Shown here in pieces: positions 1 to 8,939 of a stretch of DNA of 64,000 nt. Each line of letters begins with the position of its first letter. Positions within the stretch are counted from its first letter, which is position 1. Source of the stretch: Pseudoalteromonas sp. NC201. GTDB taxonomy: Bacteria > Pseudomonadota > Gammaproteobacteria > Enterobacterales > Alteromonadaceae. Location: contig NZ_CP022522.1 of NCBI RefSeq assembly GCF_002850255.1, positions 3,946,501 through 4,010,500 on the forward strand, in the 5' to 3' direction. The notes beneath the pieces are model-generated. The model saw only the letters and a list, made by a program, of their open reading frames with translations. It did no database searches and was not told the origin of the DNA. A program made the position numbers and the translations under genes.

Positions 1-1
1 A

Positions 2-256
2 CTTTGGCAAAAAATGGGAGCTGAAGCAGAGCGCAACGGCGGCCATGGTGGCATGGATTTCTTAATGTTCTGGCGCATTATTTACTGCCTTCGTAATGGC
101 GAGCCGCTAGATCAGGATGTTTACGACGCAGCTGCTTGGTCAGCGGTCTTCCCTCTTTCAATGGACTCAGTTGCAGACAGAAGTAATAGCAAGGACTTCC
201 CGGATTTCACCAGGGGCACATGGCGCACTGCAGCACCACTAGGCATTGTCACATAA
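2..256 (+). CDS. Gfo/Idh/MocA-family GH109-type glycosidase, C-terminal fragment
   Basis: Only the last ~84 codons lie in the window; the frame is already open at base 2. The tail contains [13 protein letters not shown], then [24 protein letters not shown] and [10 protein letters not shown], which I recognise as the C-terminal end of GH109 alpha-N-acetylgalactosaminidases, NAD-dependent members of the Gfo/Idh/MocA fold. Family members remove terminal GalNAc (or related sugars) by an NAD-assisted oxidation/elimination route, usually in the periplasm or outside the cell. It is followed 103 bp later by a TonB-dependent receptor and a DUF3472 protein on the same strand, which fits a glycan-utilisation locus. 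The substrate cannot be read from the fragment, and a non-hydrolytic oxidoreductase of the same superfamily remains possible. Confidence 0.75.
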   Translation, partial: LWQKMGAEAERNGGHGGMDFLMFWRIIYCLRNGEPLDQDVYDAAAWSAVFPLSMDSVADRSNSKDFPDFTRGTWRTAAPLGIVT

Positions 257-310
257 CTAACCAGAGGTTAAATACGCTATCTATAGCAAGTACTAACAAT
301 GCCTGAATAA

Positions 311-329
311 GCGCCCGTAAAGCGGGCGC
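311..329 (+). other. GC-rich hairpin in TonB receptor leader
   Basis: GCGCCCG (311-317) and CGGGCGC (323-329) form a perfect 7-bp stem with a 5-nt loop. No T-run follows, so it is not a standard terminator. It may partly end transcription from the GH109 gene or shape the 5' leader of the receptor gene 30 bases downstream. Confidence 0.4.
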
Positions 330-359
330 AATAATAACAACACTCAACAGGACAACAAG

Positions 360-3209
360 ATGAAACACACTCTAAAACTGTGTGCTGTGGGATTGGCCGT
401 GAGCTGTGCCCTGTCCCAATACGCGCACGCACAGGAAACAGAACAAAACAGCGGATCTGACGAGCAAGATAAAGCCAAGCAACAAGTAGAGAAAATTGAA
501 GTACGCGGCGTACGTTCCAGTATCAAAGAGTCACTCTTTCTCAAGAAAAACGCAGTCGGCGTAATGGACGCCATCGTTGCCGAAGACATTGGCAAGTTCC
601 CAGATCAAAACCTAGCTGAAGCGCTACAACGAATGACAGGTATCGCTATTACCCGTAACGCAGGTGAAGGACAAAACGTCACAGTACGGGGCCTTGGCGG
701 GGACTTTAACGTTACCACCATCAATGGTCGGAGAATGGCATCTGAACACACAAGCCGTGACTTTAACTTCGATTTAATTGCGCCTGAAATGGTTCAAGCA
801 TTAGAAGTATACAAGTCACCACAAGCACAAACACAAGAAGGGGGGATTGGTTCGGTCATCAATATAAAAACCCGCCGACCGTTAGATATGGATGGCTTTA
901 CCCTCGCCGGAAGTGCCAAAGCCATTTACGAAGAACGTACCGGCGATACCAACCCTCAAGCCTCCTTCCTAATTAGTGATACCTTTTTTGACAATACCTT
1001 TGGCGCCCTATTTACCGCCGTTTATTCCGAGCGGACACAACGCGAAGACTCCTATGAAGGACAAGGGTTTTACGATCCAGAAGAAAATACTGACGTGCGA
1101 GTCCCTGTTGACAGTAACCGAAATGGCGAGCTAGATGAGGGCGAGAAAGTACACCCATCAATGATCCCAGGATATGTACGCTACTCGAACTGGCAAGATA
1201 AACGTGAGCGTATTGGTGCAAGCCTCGCCTTACAATGGCGTCCAACGAATGATATTGATGTCACCTTTGATAGCTTATACTCAAGCTACAAAACCGACGG
1301 TGAAAAATATCAAATCTCTTTCGTCACCTATGATGAGCCTTGGACGCCGGGGATCCCAGCAGTAGGTGAGTTAAAATTTAATGAAGATGGCAACGTCAAC
1401 TACATTGAGTTAGTCGATGGTGCAATGGCTGAGCTACTGAACGTCTCTGAACCTCGCAATACCGACACTTGGCAGGCCGGTCTTAACTTCAAGTGGTATG
1501 CTACCAGCGACCTAACGCTTGAATTTGACGTGTCTAAGTCCCGTGCTGAGCGGATCAATGATGGCGACAACCGCTACATCGTGGCGCGTGGCTTTGTTGA
1601 TACTATCACCATAGATCAAACAGGCGACAATCTCCTGCCAGATGTGACCATGTCACCAGCACTTAATGCCGATCAACCCTTTGGTGCTCACTACAGCTAC
1701 AACTATGGCACGGAAGTAATAAGTGATGTTGAAGAGTTAAGACTAGAAGGAACATTTATTCCGGAATGGGAATTTGTCAAAGACATCAAGTTTGGCTTTC
1801 ATTACGGTAAGCAAACTAAAGGCAGAGACGTGAGCAAATCAAATAACCCATCAATGTTCAGTAATGGTGGAGCTTATTTTAAAAACTCAGATTACGACAG
1901 CTTTGATAACTCAAGCGTAGAAAAGCTCGGTGGCCTTAACTTATTTAGACTACCCGCAGATGTACTTGTACCCGCCAACTTTGATAACTTCCTAGATGGT
2001 GAGCCAGGCATGCACCCTGCGCCGTGGGCAAGCTTCGACTACGACAAACTCTATGCTTTTTATCAATCCATTAATGCCCAAGCCGCAGATGAAAAAATTA
2101 GAGCTTCCAAGAGCCCTAAAGATTCCTACGAGCTTTCTGAGTCAACGTTTGCACTTTATTTAGAGACCAATCTAGTCGGCGAGCTGTCGGAAATGCCTTA
2201 CAACCTAAACCTAGGCGTAAGAGCAATCAAAACCGAGATCACCTCTGATGGCTACGTTTTTGATTACCCAAGTCTGGTATACAACGTAGAAGAAGACGAA
2301 GATGGCGACATTATCTATCGCATAGAAGGGGATATTGCCGATTATTACTCCGATTCTTACGTAGAAGATGACTACACTGATGTACTGCCTAGCATGAACT
2401 TTAAGTTAGAAATAACAGACTCACTGTTATTTAGAACCAGCGCGGCTAAAGTTATCACCAGACCTAGCATCGATTTTCTAACCCCATATAGCTCAATTAA
2501 TTTCAGTAAGTTTGAGCTTAATCTTGCCACCCCTGGGATCAAGCCACTTAGAGCAGACCAACTTGATTTGGGACTAGAGTGGTACTTCTCTGATTATGGT
2601 GCGCTCACCTTTGCAACCTATTACAAAGACATTAAATCTGTTATCGCTCAGGGGCGTATCGGTACGATAAAAGTGGGGAAATTCTTAAAAGACGGCGTTG
2701 AAGTTGACGGTCCGGAATTTACCCAAGTATCTCCACGTTCAGAAGCAGGAGCAGAGATCAAAGGGTTCGAAATTGCTTACCAACAGTCGTTTGAGGAATT
2801 GCTACCGGCACCTTTTGATGGCCTAGGTATGCAAATCAACTATACATTTACGGATAGTAAATACGACGACCCCGAAAAAGACGAGCTACCATTCGCTGGA
2901 ATGTCTGAGCATTCTTACAATGCGGTTATCTATTATGAGAAAGATGACTACCAAGCGCGTATCGCTTACAACTGGCGAGATGATTACCTGAAGTATCCAG
3001 ATGCGTGGGGCGGCCCTGAATGGGCAGCAGATTATGGTCAGTTTGATTTCAGTGCCAGCTATAATCTTACTGCAAAGACACGGATTGACCTAAACGTGAC
3101 CAACCTCACCAATGAGCGTCAATGGTCATACATTAAAACCCAAGAGCAAGTGAGCCACTTGAGCCGTTACGGCCGCAGTATCAGTTTAGGCATTAACACT
3201 TCTTTCTAA
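360..3209 (+). CDS. TonB-dependent outer-membrane receptor (TIGR01782-type)
   Basis: A 949-aa outer-membrane transporter for active, TonB-driven import. Residues 1-24 are a signal peptide ending AHA|QE. Residue ~45 onward carries the IEVRGVRSSI segment, then the plug (DIGKFPDQNLAEALQRM, VRGLGG, TTINGR, IGSVINIKTRRP). The rest is a 22-strand-type barrel ending in a terminal aromatic (NTSF). The FPDQN-LAEALQR signature and length fit the TonB-Xanth-Caul (TIGR01782) subfamily, which typically imports oligosaccharides. The ATG at 360 follows AGGACAACAAG. Position between a GH109 fragment and a DUF3472 protein supports a glycan ligand, perhaps amino-sugar-containing; this is inference. An iron-siderophore role is less likely because no Fur box precedes it. 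Confidence 0.93.
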   Translation: MKHTLKLCAVGLAVSCALSQYAHAQETEQNSGSDEQDKAKQQVEKIEVRGVRSSIKESLFLKKNAVGVMDAIVAEDIGKFPDQNLAEALQRMTGIAITRNAGEGQNVTVRGLGGDFNVTTINGRRMASEHTSRDFNFDLIAPEMVQALEVYKSPQAQTQEGGIGSVINIKTRRPLDMDGFTLAGSAKAIYEERTGDTNPQASFLISDTFFDNTFGALFTAVYSERTQREDSYEGQGFYDPEENTDVRVPVDSNRNGELDEGEKVHPSMIPGYVRYSNWQDKRERIGASLALQWRPTNDIDVTFDSLYSSYKTDGEKYQISFVTYDEPWTPGIPAVGELKFNEDGNVNYIELVDGAMAELLNVSEPRNTDTWQAGLNFKWYATSDLTLEFDVSKSRAERINDGDNRYIVARGFVDTITIDQTGDNLLPDVTMSPALNADQPFGAHYSYNYGTEVISDVEELRLEGTFIPEWEFVKDIKFGFHYGKQTKGRDVSKSNNPSMFSNGGAYFKNSDYDSFDNSSVEKLGGLNLFRLPADVLVPANFDNFLDGEPGMHPAPWASFDYDKLYAFYQSINAQAADEKIRASKSPKDSYELSESTFALYLETNLVGELSEMPYNLNLGVRAIKTEITSDGYVFDYPSLVYNVEEDEDGDIIYRIEGDIADYYSDSYVEDDYTDVLPSMNFKLEITDSLLFRTSAAKVITRPSIDFLTPYSSINFSKFELNLATPGIKPLRADQLDLGLEWYFSDYGALTFATYYKDIKSVIAQGRIGTIKVGKFLKDGVEVDGPEFTQVSPRSEAGAEIKGFEIAYQQSFEELLPAPFDGLGMQINYTFTDSKYDDPEKDELPFAGMSEHSYNAVIYYEKDDYQARIAYNWRDDYLKYPDAWGGPEWAADYGQFDFSASYNLTAKTRIDLNVTNLTNERQWSYIKTQEQVSHLSRYGRSISLGINTSF

Positions 3210-3247
3210 TCAACATGGGGCAACGCGCCCCATTCAAGGAACTTAAG

Positions 3248-4537
3248 ATGAAGAATACAATAATGACACCGATACTGCTGTGCGCCTCGCTATTTGCCTC
3301 AGCACAAGAGGCTTATATCAGCAGTTACGGCAACGCTTGGGTCAACAACGATATTGACGCCAGCAGGCAATATATAACTCAAGCTGGAATTGCCCGATGG
3401 CAAGATAAGCAGCTTAGATTTAATCACTATTTTTATGCCAATAACGTTGGCACCTATACCCTCTATTTACACCTTGAGAAACCAAGTGCACCAAGTACAT
3501 TGCTAGTAACGCATAACAATAAACAAGTGACGCTTAACCTCGATAGACAAAGCCCGACTAAGGTTAAAGTCGGTGACTTTGCTGTGACACAAGTTGGCTA
3601 TCAAACGGTCCAAATAGCCGGTGACACATTAGCCAAAGGGCGAAACAGTACCTTCCCCGCCATTACCGGGCTCAGTCTCGATGGCGAGGCCATGACCCCT
3701 GCACCTAACTATGTCAAAGAAGACTTTTACTGGGGTCGTCGCGGCCCTTCAGTACACCTTTCCTATACCGTACCTGACAAAAAGGACTATAACTGGTTTT
3801 ACAACGAAGTGACGGTGCCATCTGGCTATGATCCACAAGGTTCGTATTTTATGGCGAATGGTTTTGGCGAAGGGTACTTTGGTATTCAGGTAAACTCACC
3901 CAGCGAGCGCCGCGTGCTGTTTTCGGTTTGGAGCCCATATCAAACGGATGATCCGAGCACGATTCCTGACAATCTTAAAATCAAATTACTCGCTAAAGGC
4001 GACGGCGTTTACGTCGGTGAATTTGGCAATGAAGGTTCTGGAGGACAAAGCTATTTACGTTATAACTGGCAGCCAGATACGACATATCGCTTTTTAGTCA
4101 ATATCGAGCCCAGTACGACTTATGAAGGCCATACTGAATATCGCGGCTATTTTTATGCGCCGGAAACCGGCCAATGGAAGCTAATCGCAGCCTTTAGCCG
4201 CCCTGAAACCAACACCTATGTTGCAAGACCGCATAGCTTTTTGGAAAACTTTTTACCCGAAGCTGGACAGTTTGAGCGTAAGGCATTTTATAATCGCCAG
4301 TTTTTGCGTGACACCCAAGGTAACTGGGTTGAGTTAAATCAGGCTAAATTCACTTATGACGCCACCGCCAGAAAAGGGTCGCGTTTGGATTATCAAGGTG
4401 GTGAGGAGCAAAACCGTTTTTACTTACGTAACACCGGTTTCTTCACGGGACCCACACCTTATCTCAGCGAATTCACTCGCCCTAGCAGCAATGATGCGCC
4501 AGTGATCCCATGGCAGTCACTACAGGCACACCCTTAA
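3248..4537 (+). CDS. Secreted DUF5077/DUF3472 protein
   Basis: A 429-aa exported protein. The ATG at 3248 is preferred over the longer frame from 3215 because AAGGA lies 7 nt upstream and a clean signal peptide then starts (MKNTIMTPILL...FASA|QEAY). The N-terminal part (about residues 25-140) resembles the DUF5077 carbohydrate-binding-like beta domain. The remainder shows the DUF3472 hallmarks GYFGIQVNSP-ERR, LFSVWSP and the W/Y-rich blocks around YRGYFYAPETG-WKLIA. These proteins often sit in polysaccharide-utilisation loci and are thought to bind or process glycans, but no activity can be assigned from sequence. It lies 38 bp after the TonB receptor and is probably co-transcribed. Its stop codon overlaps that of the convergent response-regulator gene. 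Confidence 0.85.
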   Translation: MKNTIMTPILLCASLFASAQEAYISSYGNAWVNNDIDASRQYITQAGIARWQDKQLRFNHYFYANNVGTYTLYLHLEKPSAPSTLLVTHNNKQVTLNLDRQSPTKVKVGDFAVTQVGYQTVQIAGDTLAKGRNSTFPAITGLSLDGEAMTPAPNYVKEDFYWGRRGPSVHLSYTVPDKKDYNWFYNEVTVPSGYDPQGSYFMANGFGEGYFGIQVNSPSERRVLFSVWSPYQTDDPSTIPDNLKIKLLAKGDGVYVGEFGNEGSGGQSYLRYNWQPDTTYRFLVNIEPSTTYEGHTEYRGYFYAPETGQWKLIAAFSRPETNTYVARPHSFLENFLPEAGQFERKAFYNRQFLRDTQGNWVELNQAKFTYDATARKGSRLDYQGGEEQNRFYLRNTGFFTGPTPYLSEFTRPSSNDAPVIPWQSLQAHP

Positions 4538-5238
4538 TTTAGATGATAGCTTCTCTCTGGTCGGCCAATGCTACCGTAGCTTTGGTCGGCTTTTACTTCT
4601 TCTATACTAACCAAAAACTCTAAATAGCGCCGAGCGGTTGAGCGGCTCACCCCCACCAATTCTCCCATTTGGGTTGCTGTAAACACCTGCTTGGGCTGAC
4701 TTTGAAATGCCGTACGAATTTTTTCCAAAGTAAGTGGGTCAACGCCTTTAGGTAGTCTAGCTGTACTTTGTATGCTCGCCTGTTCACTACCAAATAAGGT
4801 GTCGACCATAGATTGCGTCACTTCATCGGCACCATCCAAACACTGCTGACGCGCCTCAAAGCGAGCGAGTGCGAGGTCGAGCCGTTCCAAGATCAGAGGT
4901 TTAACTAAAAAATCACAGACTCCCAGACGGATCGCTTTTTCTAGCGTCGCCACTTCTTTTGCTGCGGTGATCAGCATCACTTCGCTTTTACAGCCTTGCT
5001 CGCGTAGCATCTTTAAAAACTCAAGACCGTTACCATCGGGTAGATAAATATCCAATAAAATTAAGTCGGCTTGTATCGCACTCAACAGTACCGTCGCGGT
5101 AGAAACATTGTCGCTACTGGCCACCACCCGATATTGCCCTTGTCTTGCGCTACTTGGTGTTGCCGGTGTCACAAGGTATTGCGCTAATAATTGTGCCACA
5201 GCTACTTCATCTTCGATGATCACCACAGAATAAGTCAT
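4534..5238 (-). CDS. CitB/DcuR-type response regulator
   Basis: A 234-aa response regulator. The N-terminal receiver has the acidic pocket IIEDE (residues 7-11), phospho-acceptor Asp63 in LILLDIYLPDG, and the conserved Lys in DFLVKPL. The C-terminal ~60 residues carry a helix-turn-helix (TATQMGELVGVSRSTARRYL) as in CitB, DcuR and DpiA regulators of di/tricarboxylate uptake. It is the last gene of a six-gene minus-strand operon, only 2 nt after the sensor kinase stop, so the two are a cognate pair. Predicted targets are the porin-tctCBA promoter region, possibly the 12-bp dyad at 11289-11326. Start ATG at 5238; the only upstream Shine-Dalgarno-like sequence is AGAG. Confidence 0.9.
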   Translation of the reverse strand: MTYSVVIIEDEVAVAQLLAQYLVTPATPSSARQGQYRVVASSDNVSTATVLLSAIQADLILLDIYLPDGNGLEFLKMLREQGCKSEVMLITAAKEVATLEKAIRLGVCDFLVKPLILERLDLALARFEARQQCLDGADEVTQSMVDTLFGSEQASIQSTARLPKGVDPLTLEKIRTAFQSQPKQVFTATQMGELVGVSRSTARRYLEFLVSIEEVKADQSYGSIGRPERSYHLN

Positions 5239-5240
5239 TG

Positions 5241-6869
5241 TTATTGCTCTTTTACTTGCTTGGGAATAAAGACCGTGATCCTTGCACCAAGTAATTCAGA
5301 CTCCCCAACCTCTAAAGTTCCGTGGCAGGAATCAAGATTTGTTTTTACGAGATATAAGCCAACACCATGTTGGTCGCCGGACTTAGTACTAAACTGCGGC
5401 GTAAACGCCTCTTCGACATTACCAATCAGTCCAGTGCCGCTATCTTCAACATCAAAGATAATATCCTGAACCGTTTCATCCACTGTTACGACCACTTTGG
5501 CAGGCCGTAACTGTGCCGTCGTTCTCGCCGCTTCGATGGCATTATCGATGAGATTACCTAATATTGAAACTATTCGTTCCAACATCTCTTTTTGATGGAT
5601 AGCGCACAGCGCACTGTCGGAACTCACCTCTAGTGCCATATTATGCTCTCGCGCTTTATGGTATTTACCGAGTAATAAGCCCGCGATCACTGGCTCTTGT
5701 ATATAGGTGAGGAGGTTTTCAATTTGCGCTTGTGAGCCTTGGCTTTCTTGACCTATCAGCTCAATCGCTTTGTCATATTGTGCCATTTGGATAAGCGCGC
5801 CAATGGTATTTAACTTGTTTGAATAGTCGTGCGTTTGCACTCTCAACAGTTCTGCAAAAGCCTGTACTTTAGTGAGCTGCTTTGACACATACTCTAGTTC
5901 ATCGGAGGGTCGCATACTCAGTAAAATACCTTCGTGTTGACCTTGCACTTGCAGCGCAAACCGCGATAACACCAAACGCTTGTCAGCAACAAATAGCTCA
6001 AAACCAACTAAAGGGCGATTGGGATTATGCAACAAGAAGTCGCTATGCTCTGGCAACAGATCGCTCAGGTGCAAACCTTGCTTACTCAAGCCGCGAGGCT
6101 TTTCGAGAATTTCGCACGCACGTTGATTCAAACGACGCACGCTGCCATCAGGGTCAAGCGCGATAATCCCCGTCCGTACGGTATTCAGTATGGCCTCTTG
6201 CTCTGCAAATAAGCGCCCGATTTCATCTGGTTGCAGGCCAAAAATGGCTTGGCGGACACGTCGACCAATCCAAATTGCGGCAATGACACTGAGCAGTAAC
6301 ACCGCTGCAGCTCCGATAAAAACGGCAATGCTGCGCTGCAACACCAACGACTCGACGGATTGCACTAAAAAGCCTACCGAGACTAAACCAATCACCTCAC
6401 CAGCGGGAGAATACACAGGCACTTTTCCCCGAATAGACTCACCTAAACTGCCCTGTGCCGTTGAGATATAACTCTCTCCAGACAGTGCGGCTTGGCTATC
6501 CCCTCCGACCATAGTGCGACCAATTTTTTGCTCATCTGGGTGGGCGATACGTCGCGTTTCGGTGTCACCAATGACGATAAAATCTGCGCCAGTTGCCTGG
6601 CGCAGCAGCTCAACATTAGTATTGAGGCGTTGGATCTGTGAGCTATCCCTATCTGCTATGAGTGCCGTCATAACATCTTCACGAACCGCCACCGCCTTAG
6701 CCAAAGCCAAGGCTTTTTCTCCCACTTCCTGGTGTAAGCTTTGCGTAATAACCTGATACACCAGCGCGGTAAATAAGCATGCTTGGATCACACACAAGCC
6801 CACAACCCAAGTGATCAGTCGCGTTTCTAAGCGTTTTGGTCTGCGTGCTAATTTTTGTGATTGCGACAC
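5241..6869 (-). CDS. CitA/DcuS-type membrane sensor histidine kinase
   Basis: A 542-aa kinase starting with GTG. TM1 spans about residues 20-42, a periplasmic PDC/Cache sensor 43-177 (with GADFIVIGD and RIAHPDEQKIG typical of CitA/DcuS), and TM2 about 180-202. A cytoplasmic PAS region spans about 222-320. The dimerisation helix carries the SpoB-like H-box QTHDYSNKL with His347. The ATPase has N-box NLIDNAIEAA (about 439-448), G1 DSGTGL and G2 GVGLYLVK. The family senses citrate, C4-dicarboxylates or related acids; here it sits directly behind the TctA permease (21-nt gap) and 2 nt before its regulator. It therefore probably senses the substrate imported by the TctABC system, allowing auto-induction. 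Confidence 0.92.
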   Translation of the reverse strand: MSQSQKLARRPKRLETRLITWVVGLCVIQACLFTALVYQVITQSLHQEVGEKALALAKAVAVREDVMTALIADRDSSQIQRLNTNVELLRQATGADFIVIGDTETRRIAHPDEQKIGRTMVGGDSQAALSGESYISTAQGSLGESIRGKVPVYSPAGEVIGLVSVGFLVQSVESLVLQRSIAVFIGAAAVLLLSVIAAIWIGRRVRQAIFGLQPDEIGRLFAEQEAILNTVRTGIIALDPDGSVRRLNQRACEILEKPRGLSKQGLHLSDLLPEHSDFLLHNPNRPLVGFELFVADKRLVLSRFALQVQGQHEGILLSMRPSDELEYVSKQLTKVQAFAELLRVQTHDYSNKLNTIGALIQMAQYDKAIELIGQESQGSQAQIENLLTYIQEPVIAGLLLGKYHKAREHNMALEVSSDSALCAIHQKEMLERIVSILGNLIDNAIEAARTTAQLRPAKVVVTVDETVQDIIFDVEDSGTGLIGNVEEAFTPQFSTKSGDQHGVGLYLVKTNLDSCHGTLEVGESELLGARITVFIPKQVKEQ

Positions 6870-6890
6870 ACGTATTTCCTCACTGCTGGG

Positions 6891-8399
6891 TTACTGCGCA
6901 ACTTTTCGTTGCTGGAAGTACTCTTTTAATGGGATCAACAACACTAACATGGCAAGCGCAAATATGCCTAAAGTTAGTGGCCTCTCCCAAATAAAGCTAA
7001 TAGAGCCATCCGAAATCATCATGGCGCGGCGGTAATTGCGTTCGATCATATCGCCGAGAATAAACCCAAGGAGCAAAGGTGCCATCGGGAAACTCAATAA
7101 TCTCAGCACCACCGCCACCAAGGCAAAACCTACCATCATAAACAAATCAAAGGTATTAAATGACACCAGATACACGCCAATCAAGCTAAAGAATAAAATC
7201 ATCACCGTGAGAACTGAGCGTGGCAGAGTCAAAGCCTTTGCAAAATAAGGGATCAGTGGCAAATTTAAAATCAGCAGCACAATGTTGCCAAAATACATGC
7301 TTACGATTACCGACCAAAACACCGTAGGATTGTCCTGCATTAACGTAGGACCCGGCTGAATACCATAGGCAATCAGCGCCCCTAACATAATCGCAGTGGT
7401 GCCAGACCCCGGGATCCCAAGCGTTAACAAGGGTACAAACGACCCAGTACAAGCAGCATTGTTTGCCGACTCAGGTGCCGCTAAGCCGCGGATTTCACCA
7501 CGCCCAAAACGCTCACGAATGGCTTTTGGTGCCAAATTTCGCTCTGTCGCATAAGCCATAAAACTCGCAATCGTTGCGCCAGCCCCCGGCAATACGCCAA
7601 TGATAAATCCTAAAATCGAAGAGCGCCCCACAACTGGCGCCATTTCTTTCACTTCAGCGCCAGATAATTTTGTTGAGCCAATAACGGGGGTGTCATCATC
7701 ATTCGAACCTTGATTAGCTTTTTCTGGACGGATCACGTTGATCAGCGCTTCAGACAATGCAAAGGTTGCCATTGCGACCAACAAAAAGCTTACGCCGTCT
7801 AGCAAGTCTGCCTGACCAAAGGTAAAACGCTCAGTTCCAGATGAAGGGTCTATTCCCACCGTCGACAATATCAAGCCAAATACAGTCATCATCATGGCTT
7901 TTAAAAATTGCCCTTTTGCAGAAAAAGCAGCAATCGCAGTCAAGCCCAAAAACATCAACATCACATAGTCTGGAGACTGAAAGCTTAAGCTCACTTTTGC
8001 AAGTAGTGGTGCGGCTATCATGAGCATCAACGCACCAATCGTTCCCCCAGTAAATGAAGCATAAGCGGCAACAGCTAAAGCCTTACCCGCATGTCCTTGT
8101 TTTGCCATTGGATAGCCGTCAAATGACGATGCCACAGTACCAGCTACACCGGGAGCGTTAATCAAAATAGAGGAAGTCGAGCCACCAAAAATAGCGCCGT
8201 AATATACGCCCGCCATTAAGATCATACCGGAGTCGGCACCGATGTTGTAAGTGATAGGGATCATCAACGCAATCGCCGTGATTGGCCCTAAGCCGGGCAA
8301 CATGCCGATAAAAGTACCGACAAAGCAGCCAACAATTACGTACAGTAAGTTTTGCCACATAAAGGCCGTGGACAGGCCAACTAAAATACCGTCTAACAT
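6891..8399 (-). CDS. tctA: Tripartite tricarboxylate transporter large permease TctA
   Basis: A 502-aa polytopic inner-membrane protein with about 12 hydrophobic segments. The TctA signature is clear: GCFVGTFIGMLPGLGPITAIA near the N-terminus, YYGAIFGGSTSSILINAPG, then a duplicated GVLPGAGATIASFMAY and FVPLLTLGIPGSGTTAIMLG. It forms the transport pore of a TTT-family secondary transporter together with TctB and the periplasmic binding protein TctC, moving di- or tricarboxylates with Na+ or H+. It follows TctB by 3 nt, which implies translational coupling. Known family substrates include citrate and other carboxylates; the actual one is not determinable here. Confidence 0.95.
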   Translation of the reverse strand: MLDGILVGLSTAFMWQNLLYVIVGCFVGTFIGMLPGLGPITAIALMIPITYNIGADSGMILMAGVYYGAIFGGSTSSILINAPGVAGTVASSFDGYPMAKQGHAGKALAVAAYASFTGGTIGALMLMIAAPLLAKVSLSFQSPDYVMLMFLGLTAIAAFSAKGQFLKAMMMTVFGLILSTVGIDPSSGTERFTFGQADLLDGVSFLLVAMATFALSEALINVIRPEKANQGSNDDDTPVIGSTKLSGAEVKEMAPVVGRSSILGFIIGVLPGAGATIASFMAYATERNLAPKAIRERFGRGEIRGLAAPESANNAACTGSFVPLLTLGIPGSGTTAIMLGALIAYGIQPGPTLMQDNPTVFWSVIVSMYFGNIVLLILNLPLIPYFAKALTLPRSVLTVMILFFSLIGVYLVSFNTFDLFMMVGFALVAVVLRLLSFPMAPLLLGFILGDMIERNYRRAMMISDGSISFIWERPLTLGIFALAMLVLLIPLKEYFQQRKVAQ

Positions 8400-8402
8400 G
8401 GC

Positions 8403-8879
8403 TTAACTCCAAAACTCACCGGGAACCAAATAGATCCCCAGTAGCTGCGTCATAATGGCCCAAAACACGATAACCACAGGCACTGACGCCAATAACAAAA
8501 TTTGCTTACGTCGCTCACCCATAATTAAAAAGCCACAGCCTAAAAACAAAATGGTCGAAACAATAAACCCGAGTTTTTCAAGCACACTGCTGTAGATAAG
8601 CATCAATACAATCAGTGCTGCACATTGGGCTATGGTTGCCTTGGAGGTAGTCTCTGCTTTTTCACGTGTATCAGGTGCAGGGACGCCTTTAAACAGTGTT
8701 GCGGCAATCGACAAAAGACAAACAACAATGCCAATCAGCGCGTATACCTTAGGCAAAGTTGCTGAGTTTACCGCCTCGTACTCTTCAAAAGGCATAATCG
8801 GGATTTGCCAAGCAGATACCGCATAGAGTGAAAACAGAATTAAAAACAGCACTGGGCCTAACAATTCTCGGTTTAACAT
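8403..8879 (-). CDS. tctB: Tripartite tricarboxylate transporter small subunit TctB
   Basis: A 158-aa membrane protein with four predicted helices (about residues 8-24, 45-62, 82-112 and 126-150), the usual size and topology of TctB/DUF1468. It is the small membrane partner of the TctA permease, and sequence conservation in this family is low, so the assignment rests mainly on topology and position between tctC (60 nt upstream) and tctA (3 nt downstream). Confidence 0.88.
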   Translation of the reverse strand: MLNRELLGPVLFLILFSLYAVSAWQIPIMPFEEYEAVNSATLPKVYALIGIVVCLLSIAATLFKGVPAPDTREKAETTSKATIAQCAALIVLMLIYSSVLEKLGFIVSTILFLGCGFLIMGERRKQILLLASVPVVIVFWAIMTQLLGIYLVPGEFWS

Positions 8880-8939
8880 AGTGAATTACCCACTTTTAGG
8901 TGATGCAGTAACCTCACTGCAACCACCTATTTAATTTAA

